DNA of 64,000 nucleotides from Hetaerina americana (lineage: Eukaryota > Arthropoda > Insecta > Odonata > Calopterygidae): contig JAKTNV010000065.1 in assembly GCA_022747635.1 (NCBI GenBank), positions 885,001-949,000 of the forward strand, written 5' to 3'. The position numbers and the translations under genes are program-made. Shown here piece after piece: positions 56,561 to 64,000 of this stretch; positions within the stretch are counted from its first letter, which is position 1; every line of letters begins with the position of its first letter. The notes beneath the pieces were generated by a model. That model did not search any database, was not told the DNA's origin, and saw nothing but the letters and a program-made list of their open reading frames with translations.

Positions 56561-56618
<58 letters not shown>

Positions 56619-56665
56619 GAGTATTTATTCGCCGTTTGGCGGGATTTCGTGTTTCAATGTATATA

Positions 56666-56729
<64 letters not shown>

Positions 56730-59700
56730 AAACTGTTGATCAAAGAAAGCCTGACATGTTGTGGCAATAAAAACATTTTTCCACTTTGCTGAACATCTAA
56801 AAGTGACTGTATTGGTCAAGGAAATTCTCTAGCCTTATTTTAATTCTGAAATGAAGTAATTGAAACTAAATGTTTCATTCAGTTATAATAAAGACCTTAC
56901 CCTGTGCTAATACTTCATCCTAATATGTACTCATAATTGGTAAATGGGTTGAAAATAATTCTTTCCATTGTGTCGCAAACCCTCTCTAACAGATAGTGTG
57001 TTTGTGTGTGTTTAGTATGCACATACATTTGTTCACTTATCTTATAACATTGCTAGATGCTTAAATGAGTCGCACCAATGACTCCCAGATTGGTTTCTCC
57101 TATACAAGCATTGCTTCAAAGAGGGTGAGTTACCACTAGCACTTGGGAATAGAATGAATCAGTGATTGGCACCGACTACTACAAACAGAAGCAGTTGAAG
57201 TTTGTGAGGTATTTTGACTTATGATGGCATCTTGGATGGTCCACCTTGTTTAAGAGGGATACAATCCAAAGTGGGCTAGAGATGGTTAGTCTTCCGAAGA
57301 AACTACGGGAGATGCCACAACAGTAACTTTTAATGGAGTCATCCGCTAATATGTACTTCAATGCAACAATTTCAGAGGGCAAAAATCATTCGCCCGGTCA
57401 AGGCGAATGATTTTTACACTCTGAATATTTTGCATTAATGGTTAATCTTATTTTAAGTGAATGGGTTCAAAGACAAATGATAAAAGACACACCCTCCTAC
57501 TTAAATCTCACCTATTGCGAACATTTTTTCAAAAAAGTAATGTTTGAGTTGGTAATTTATTTTGGTCATTATTTTTTTACAGAATTCTGTCCTATCTTGA
57601 TGTGGTCTCATTGTGCAGATGTGCTCAGGTGTCCAAGGCATGGAATGTGTTGGCTTTGGATGGCAGCAACTGGCAGAGAATTGATCTTTTTCATTTTCAA
57701 AGGGACATAGAGGTATTTTATTTCTTTTCAACACTGTTCATAGATGGTTTGGGTTGCTAAGTTATTCCTTTGGTATAGCTTAGTCAGACCTATTTATAAA
57801 AATGCAAAATGTCTGTAAGAAAACACCAAACTTAAGAATTTTGATTGAAATAGACACCTTGGTAACTATGGAAGCTACGCGGCATGGGAATTAATATGTT
57901 GGATGTGGGCCTCGGGGACCCAAGTCTGTAACTGAGCGAGAAAACTCTTTCTGCTGACCGGAAGGTAGAAAAGTCTGGACTCTTAAGAAGTTATGGAAAT
58001 ACCAAGAAACTGCAGGAGATGCCATGGCAGTTACTTTTTACAGAGTCATCTGCTAAGTGTGCATTACTATGCAACAATTTCAGAGTATAAATCATTTGTC
58101 TTGACCAGGATTCGAACCTAGATCCCTTGATGTCCACCCGAGTGCTTTAGCCAGTTAGGGTACCGAGGCATTTTCGGAGTGTAAGAGGATGCCTCAATAG
58201 CTTAACTGGCTAAAGCGCTCTGCCAGAAATTGAGGGATCCAGGTTCAAATCCCGGTCAAGGCAAATGATTTTTACACTTTGAAATTATTGCATTGTAAGT
58301 TTATGGAAGGTGTGGAGTTTTTGTGGGAAGTGCTTCTCAAGCCAATGAAATCTTTTGTCTATACTTCTTGATATGTTACTTCACCCGAATTCATATTGGG
58401 TATAAGAGCATCATGCCAAGTATGAAAGAGTTTGTATATTTCATATTTAATAATTGTTGCAAATATTTATTTTTTCATATATTAAAAAAAAATATTTTTG
58501 TTAAATAAATTTAGTTGAGGATGTTACTGCAACAATCTGCCAGGACATTTGCATTAATAGGAAGATGAATTCATAAAAATACCATTGGTAGATTAGTATC
58601 AACATAGTTATTTACGAAATGGATTGTAGGTAATTTAATATTCACAGAATCAAATTAATCTTTTCCCAACATCTGAATGCTTACACAGCATTAGCCATTC
58701 AGCTAAAGTTAAAAAAGTTAACCATGGTAATCATAGAAAGCAAGGTAAAGAAAAAGAGAACTTGTGGATTAACAACTATTTCATCGGAACCACACCAACT
58801 CGTCCCATCAGCTGGTGGAGTCTAGAACGAGGGACTGCTCCTTCCAAATTTTAATCCTCTATAAATATTTGATTACTGAATTTACCATTCTCATGCTGTT
58901 AATAAAAGAGTAAGGAAAAAATAAGTAGCTTTTAACGAAAAACTACTTGACTGGATAATTAAGATCTATGGAATAGCAAGTTTCTACCTGCAGGGCTGGG
59001 TTGGGGCATCAATCGTGACAAAATCTGAGAAAGTTTTAATTGGTTACACTAGAGCAATAGGGGGAAAAAAAGCACATTCATAGAAGGAATTTGCACTAAT
59101 GTGTGTTGTGATGACTTATTATACATTGTCCTGTGTGGCTACTCTTGCCAACATATTGATGTAACAAGTGAGATAATATACCTCAGCCTACAATTTTTGG
59201 TATACAACCTTGTTAGTTAAAATTTCAGTGTCATTGCATGAGATGATTTACCTTTGTGAAGAATTTTTACACTTAACTCAAAAGATACATATTTAAACCA
59301 AGTTGAAAGTTTTATTTTTCTGGTTAGGTTAATGGAAAACGTTATGACAATAATGGTTTTGTGTTTAACTACAAATCCCAAACTCATCCATCTGCAAAAC
59401 CATGTAACTTGAAGAATATTTTATTTATTCAATTCCATTCTGAAGAGAGCCCATTGAGCCATAGGCTCTGGCAGGGTTGCAAATAAAATAGATTGATTAG
59501 AAAAAAAATCTGAGCATACCACAAATAAATCAAATTGGTGTCTATAAACAACATATGCTCTTGCACTTGAGGGCTGCACCAGTATATACATGTTTACATC
59601 AGCGCATACTTAAATTTTCTGAAACAAAACAGTCAACTGTGCCATTTTATTGCATATATGTAATTTAAACAGGCTTTGGTGGAAATGACAGAAAAAATCT

Positions 59701-62700
59701 GATGATGGGCTTCGGTAGTAGTCGTTTTAGGGTAGGCAACCAACAGCTGAGGTGATTTGCACTATTAGAGATGGATGGAAATGTAGGAAGGGTGGAGAGA
59801 AACCCGGTGTCAGCATTAGTCTACTCTTAATGAAAGATTCCAAGGGATCTGCAATTTAACGTCTCATCCAATGGATGGCATACTCACTCAAAATACTCTC
59901 CACAAAGTGCCTCAGGTAAAAATCGGGATACCACTGAAAAAGATCTGCTGCCTCCAGGATTCGAACCCAGGCCCTTGGGGTGATAGCCACCACACTAACT
60001 CAATCTGCACAAGTTTAGTTTACTTAATATGCATATTATACTTAAACATATGTTAAACTCACTTCATTGGATAATTAAGGCTGACTATAGGAGCACAGAC
60101 CAAAAAAAGTTAAGAACACTGAAATGTATACATGGCGAGCATTATACTCATGTAAAGTACTACATAATTGAAAAAACTGATCAATGAGCGCATAGTGCAT
60201 GCATAAATTTTGATGATGATATGCTGATTTTGCTGGAGACAATGGAATATCATTAGTTTAAAATTTACATGTATGTACATTTGTCCATTGATGTTGGCAG
60301 GCTACTGTTTTTCCTCAAAAAAATCATTTCATAGCATGAAACAGTAATGCCTAACTTGGATACCCTCTTAAAAGATTTGGAGTTTGCCTCCTGTGCCTCA
60401 ATACCTGCTAGTCCTCCTCTACCATTTGAAAAAGTTCCTCTGTCTTTTTAACCTTGAATGTTTTTGGAGTTGTAAGCTTTTCATTCTGTCTCAGGAATTC
60501 CACCCCTCTTACTTTGGTCTTCCAGCTCCATTGGATGTTCATTTCTTAATGCAATTGCATCACATTGTAATAATTCAACGAAGTCATTTGCTTTGTCATT
60601 AAATTCTAATGTTTTGCTATTCTTCAAGTTCATCAATTAAAGTTTCCTTTTGAAATCCAATGAATTCCTGTGTTTGTCTTTGATAGTACAGCAAATATTC
60701 AATTTTTTTATAGTTTATAATGGACAAATGTCACCATCTACTGAGCAATCAGGTACCTATGTTTAAAACCTGAGGAGGGAGATCACACTACAACAAGCGT
60801 GTTAATGCATGTGATTGTGGATTCATGGAAATAGGGGACTACTGTAGTTCACTTTTTTGTCATATTGATATGTGTAATATTTATTTATGCCTTATTCTAA
60901 TATTGTGACATGAGATGTGCTTAATAGCATTGAAGTTTTCCATTAAGTATTTTAATGAAGCTGAAAAAAAATCATTGCATTTTATTGATTGTTAAAAAAT
61001 GCTGGTTGTATGAATAATTTGTTTTAATTTTTTGTAGAAATGAAATGAAAATAATTTTCATTTTAGGGTGTGGTTGTTGAAAACATAGCTCGTAGATGTG
61101 GTGGGTTTCTGAAGAAACTTAGCCTTCGTGGTTGTCAGTCTGTAGGAGACTCTGCCATGAAAACATTTGCACAACAATGCAACAATATTGAAGATCTTAA
61201 TTTGAATGGATGTACCAAAATCACAGACAGGTATGTTGAATACTTTGTTAAGTGGATTGAATGATATGTTACTCTGAGCAAGACCTGGTATTCATAAAAC
61301 ATCTCAATTGCTGGACTAATTGTCAAAATTTTTTAGCTTCTCTCTTAGCATTTTAAAGCACTAATAAATATTTCATCAGGAAAAAGTAAACTTGTGCAAT
61401 ATGAACTTATATCATAATTAAAATTACAAAAATATATAAGTTTACACAGAAACTGCTGTTTAAAGCTATGGTATAAGCTATATTAAATGGCAAAACTTAG
61501 ATTTCCCAACAGTAACATTATTACTCATAGATTACCCTCGGCCATATTTTCATTGAGTGCATAAGTCTGCATGTGACGTTGAGAGTAGTTGTGCATTTCA
61601 AGCAAGTCAACTGATGTCTAAATACATCAGTTATCCTACCACAGTTGAGACTTGTGGAATGCATTTGTGGAGTTCAAACACAGCCTGAAATAATCTTATA
61701 AATTATAAATGTAAATAGAAAATTAGCTGACCAAAAGACAGGGAGTTCAATTCAAAATGGTTAACTGCAGGATTAACACTGCTGAGGTTGAAAGACTGTT
61801 GATAAATACAAGTCTTAAGGGCAAGGATGAAGGAGGAAAGAACAGGAGAGGAAAGCCAATGGAAATGACTTAGTCAAGAAATCTTCTGCTATTCCATCTA
61901 ATATCTGATGCCAATTGGTCTCAATTTCTTATAGTGTGAATGAAATGTGGTTTTTCATCAACCGGTATGTTACTTTTTGTGGAGATAAGCTTGTTGTCTC
62001 CTCTAAAACTTGCATTAAATAAATAGGACATGGAATAAAATTGGGCTCACCAATGTACTTATGCAAAACTTCCCATTAATCAGTTTCCCATAGGGAAAGC
62101 CAAAGAGTAGTAGCCACTGATGACATGTTAAGGTTGTGCATATGCGAGTTGATTTCCTACATCATAGAGTACTGAACCAGTTTTACCTAAAAGATGACTT
62201 AATGGGTCTCATTGTTCCCAAGCATAACATTTCTATTCCCTCTAAAAGTTTGCCATAACATTATGTATGCTTAACATTTAAAATAATTGCAGTAATGACA
62301 GTATAAGACTGAACAAATTAAGAGAAACTGCGAGAAATGCTGCAACTTTTAATGGAGTCATCCACTAATGAGCATTACTTTGGAACAATTTTTAAGTGTT
62401 ACAATCATTTGCCTTGACCAGAATTTCAGAGTGTGAGAGGATGCCTAGGTAGCTTAACTAGCTAAAGCACTTGGCAGGACATCAAGGGATCCAGGTGTTG
62501 TATTCCTGTCGAGGTGAATGATTTTTGCACTTTGAAATATTGGCAGTGCTAGAATTAGTTTAGTATGTTCGAAATTACTTGTTATTGGTGTTTATATAAA
62601 AATTTCTTTTACTTTATATTCTAATTCCAGCACATGCCACTCGCTGAGTAGATACTGCGGAAAGCTGCAAAGACTTGATTTGGGATCTTGCTCATCCATC

Positions 62701-62788
62701 ACAGATTTGTCTCTTGAAGCCCTGTCAGATTCCTGCCCAGCACTAACACACATCAATATATCTTGGTGTGATCGCATTCATGAAAATG
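53612..62788 (+). CDS. FBXL20: F-box/LRR-repeat protein of the FBXL20/FBXL2 type, 5' five coding exons
   Basis: Substrate receptor of an SCF (SKP1-CUL1-F-box) ubiquitin ligase in known relatives. 183 codons are visible out of about 436 in vertebrate FBXL20. The F-box spans about residues 24-65 ([20 protein letters not shown] to [12 protein letters not shown]). It is followed by the first Cys-containing leucine-rich repeats ([37 protein letters not shown]), each matching the vertebrate order. The start at 53612 is inferred: ten codons [10 protein letters not shown] end in phase 0 exactly as exon 2 requires, and an in-frame stop lies at 53579. The final exons, with the remaining repeats and any C-terminal CaaX motif, are right of the window, so FBXL20 cannot be told from FBXL2. 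Confidence 0.93.
53642..54323. other. F-box gene intron 1
   Basis: 682 bases; nothing recognised apart from three tggaa units near 54003. Confidence 0.6.
54324..54391 (+). CDS. FBXL20: F-box gene exon 2
   Basis: Encodes [18 protein letters not shown], nearly the same as vertebrate FBXL20 ([16 protein letters not shown]). Ends in phase 2 before gtatta. Confidence 0.95.
55600..55662. repeat. Fragment related to the 23740 palindrome
   Basis: taactttgtggagttgttcc and, a little further, aaaactttgtaattccatga recall the arm phrase ctaactttgtagttccacac of the palindrome at 23740-23824. Weak likeness only. Confidence 0.35.
55840..56340 (+). mobile_element. Degenerate LINE reverse-transcriptase fragment
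   Basis: A short plus-strand frame reads [20 protein letters not shown], like the W(K)xxxIVPLxKKG block at the start of non-LTR reverse transcriptases, followed by NLVLQPIH-type and EEQFGF-like remnants. Lies in F-box gene intron 2. Confidence 0.5.
56546..56726. repeat. Compound CA/TA and TG/TA microsatellite
   Basis: (CA)n then (TA)n to about 56617, a 48-base non-repeat part containing cgccgtttggcg, then (TG)n and (AT)n to 56726. Confidence 0.95.
57297..57430. repeat. Family C repeat with collapsed hairpin
   Basis: Left part aagaaactacgggagatgcc ... gcaacaatttcagag, as in the copies at 58004 and 62322. The tRNA-like middle is gone, leaving the exact hairpin aaaaatcattcgcc (57381-57394) / ggcgaatgattttt (57402-57415). 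Confidence 0.8.
57583..57712 (+). CDS. FBXL20: F-box gene exon 3
   Basis: Encodes the rest of the F-box: [20 protein letters not shown], then [19 protein letters not shown]. Ends in phase 0. Confidence 0.97.
58004..58295. repeat. Family C repeat with two head-to-head tRNA-like units
   Basis: After the common left part come two tRNA-like units facing each other. The minus-strand unit (about 58174 to 58098) has B-box ggttcgaatcctgg. The plus-strand unit (58192-58264) has A-box tagcttaactgg and B-box ggttcaaatccc. Both continue outward into caaatgatttttacactttg or its decayed form. Acceptor stems pair poorly, so these are not tRNA genes. Confidence 0.85.
58296..59713. other. F-box gene intron 3, middle
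   Basis: AT-rich. 59405-59485 (cattctgaagagagcccatt, gccataggctctggcagggt) could be a repeat tail, not assigned. Confidence 0.4.
59714..60005 (-). repeat. SINE family A, copy 5, minus strand
   Basis: Reverse complement of the family: gtagtagtcgttttagggta at its 3' end, B-box region caggattcgaacccaggccc, head ending near 60005. Confidence 0.85.
60006..61066. other. F-box gene intron 3, last part
   Basis: AT-rich; a 72-codon ORF at 60384 has no recognised content. Confidence 0.5.
61067..61230 (+). CDS. FBXL20: F-box gene exon 4
   Basis: First two leucine-rich repeats: [20 protein letters not shown] and [17 protein letters not shown]. Ends in phase 2. Confidence 0.97.
61231..62321. other. F-box gene intron 4, first part
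   Basis: AT-rich; nothing recognised. Confidence 0.55.
62322..62545 (+). repeat. Family C repeat with one tRNA-like unit
   Basis: Common left part (gagaaactgcgagaaatgct), then a shortened minus-strand unit (catttgccttgaccagaatt) and a plus-strand unit with A-box tagcttaactagc; its B-box is damaged (ggtgttgtattcc). Tail gaatgatttttgcactttga. Lies in F-box gene intron 4. Confidence 0.8.
62631..62788 (+). CDS. FBXL20: F-box gene exon 5
   Basis: Next two repeats: [20 protein letters not shown] and [19 protein letters not shown]. Ends in phase 1 before gttagt; the gene continues. Confidence 0.96.
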
Positions 62789-63766
62789 GTTAGTGATCCT
62801 CAATTTTTTTCTAACTAATGATATCTAGTTTTATTTTGATTTCAAATAATCACGGACAACCAGTTATTAAAATGGAGGACTATTCCAGGACACTGGAAAT
62901 CAGTGCTGAAGTGAGCATCAAAAGCTATAGTATTGAATGCAGTTCCATAATTAAATTTGTCATCCTAAATTGTTACATAGTATTCCTTTCAGGGTGCAGT
63001 AGCGTGGGTTGGTTAATAGTCGAATGTGCTCACTCCAACATTAGTGTTTGGAAATTAACTTTTAGTGTAAATGTATTTCATTGGGGAATGTTATAGTGCT
63101 TATGATCTGTATTGAAGTAGAATTAAAACTTGTGTTCCCAAAATAAATTCAAATACCTTACTCAAAAATGGAAGGTTACTTCTCAGTGATATATTTTTTA
63201 TAGTAACCCTGCAGTTTCCTCTAGTGGTTCGACACTTAATACTCCTTGACAAATGCACCTGTGGTGGATTTTAGAATAAATTTAAATGTAGGGGTCGTAT
63301 TCTGTAACTGTAGTGATATGTATCACTGGTGATGATCATTGCCAGAAAACTTCGCCCACTATCATCAATAACGATTCTTCTTACGGCTGGTCCAACTCCA
63401 TCCATATGTCCCAGTTGAAGAGATTTCTGGTCCGTGACCATCAGTCTGTGTAGATTTACCCTCTGTGAATAGCTGATGGTTAGATTGATGTTAAGAATTT
63501 AAATAATGGATGTAAAGGGGTATTTTGTATTCACCTTGATGTGATATCAGTTGGTTATGCTCAATGAAATGGAATAAATAACTTCAAAAGTTACATATTA
63601 TATTGTAAATATGGAATTGTTTATATTTCTCCTAGCAAAGGAGTTTTTTCTTAAAGAGTAAGATCATTCTCACTAATCATGTGTGTGATTATGTTATTGG
63701 TAAACAAGCATGTGGTATAACTTGTATGTCAGGAACTATGAAAGAATGGGAGTATTTAAAAAAACT
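62789..63766. other. F-box gene intron 5, visible first part
   Basis: AT-rich; 92-codon ORF at 62818 without recognisable content. Confidence 0.5.
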
Positions 63767-63925
63767 AAAGGCAGTGGGAAAGGCTAATCGGCTCTTCCAC
63801 CGGATCAGCTTGTCCATTGATGATGCCAATGCTTTGGAAAACAACTCATTTTCCAAAACGTTGGCTTCATCTATTGAGGAACTGACCTGGTGGAAGCCCG
63901 TAATAGCCTTTTCTACAGCAATTCG
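63767..63925. repeat. Imperfect long palindrome, protein-like on both strands
   Basis: The left arm (about 63767-63840) and the reverse complement of the right arm (about 63925-63850) agree at roughly three quarters of positions. Both read in frame as similar peptides, NRLFHRISLSIDDANALEN on plus and TGFHQVSSSIDEANVLEN on minus. The next phrase gctgggaaagcac (about 63927) also occurs at 18580. Family not recognised; probably a repeat rather than a gene. Confidence 0.7.
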
Positions 63926-64000
63926 CTGGGAAAGCACAAGATCATACTAAACCAAAGGCAGCTCTCCATAATGTTCAACTTTATGGCTGATCACAGGGAA

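Noticed and set aside
56546..56726. Considered as a CRISPR-like or regulatory array
   Set aside because: Simple dinucleotide repeats only, in a eukaryotic intron; no direct repeats with unique spacers anywhere in the window.
58192..58264. tRNA gene candidate (A and B boxes present)
   Set aside because: Acceptor-stem halves pair only in part, and the unit is one of several copies with a shared tail; it is a repeat, not a tRNA gene.

Overview
The window is animal nuclear DNA, most likely from an insect. It is AT-rich, its genes are split by long GT-AG introns, and those introns are full of DNA transposons and SINEs. The gene products resemble insect orthologues most closely (for example the MDLLYS start of MED16 and the [13 protein letters not shown] stretch of the i-AAA protease). 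I do not name a species.

Layout. (1) Positions 1-14816, minus strand: the mitochondrial i-AAA protease YME1L. Thirteen coding exons (639 codons) run from the start codon through the AAA ATPase and the zinc site; the last roughly 100-150 codons lie left of the window. (2) 14817-15368: a 552-bp gap between two divergent start codons, probably a shared promoter. (3) 15369-49725, plus strand: a complete MED16 gene (Mediator tail subunit), 15 coding exons and 861 codons. All exon phases join without a gap. (4) 39765-41108, plus strand: an uninterrupted 447-codon ORF inside MED16 intron 12. It encodes a protein with two membrane segments and a long hydrophilic tail; I do not recognise the family. 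(5) 49726-53611: intergenic. (6) 53612 to beyond 64000, plus strand: the first five coding exons of an FBXL20/FBXL2-type F-box/LRR protein, the substrate-binding part of an SCF ubiquitin ligase.

The three conserved genes are housekeeping genes for different processes (mitochondrial proteostasis, transcription, ubiquitination). Apart from the divergent pair, nothing suggests they work together.

The rest is mobile DNA and its remnants: at least six mariner-like elements or remnants, one short non-autonomous TA-flanked element, one pogo/Tigger-like element, three SINE-like families (one with five copies, two of them with clear target-site duplications), LINE reverse-transcriptase remnants, and an unusual number of snap-back palindromes. 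One palindrome is a perfect 78-mer. Another family consists of head-to-head tRNA-like units. No CRISPR array, rRNA or functional tRNA gene was seen. Exon borders were placed by hand from GT-AG sites, phase continuity and remembered family sequences; no alignment was run.
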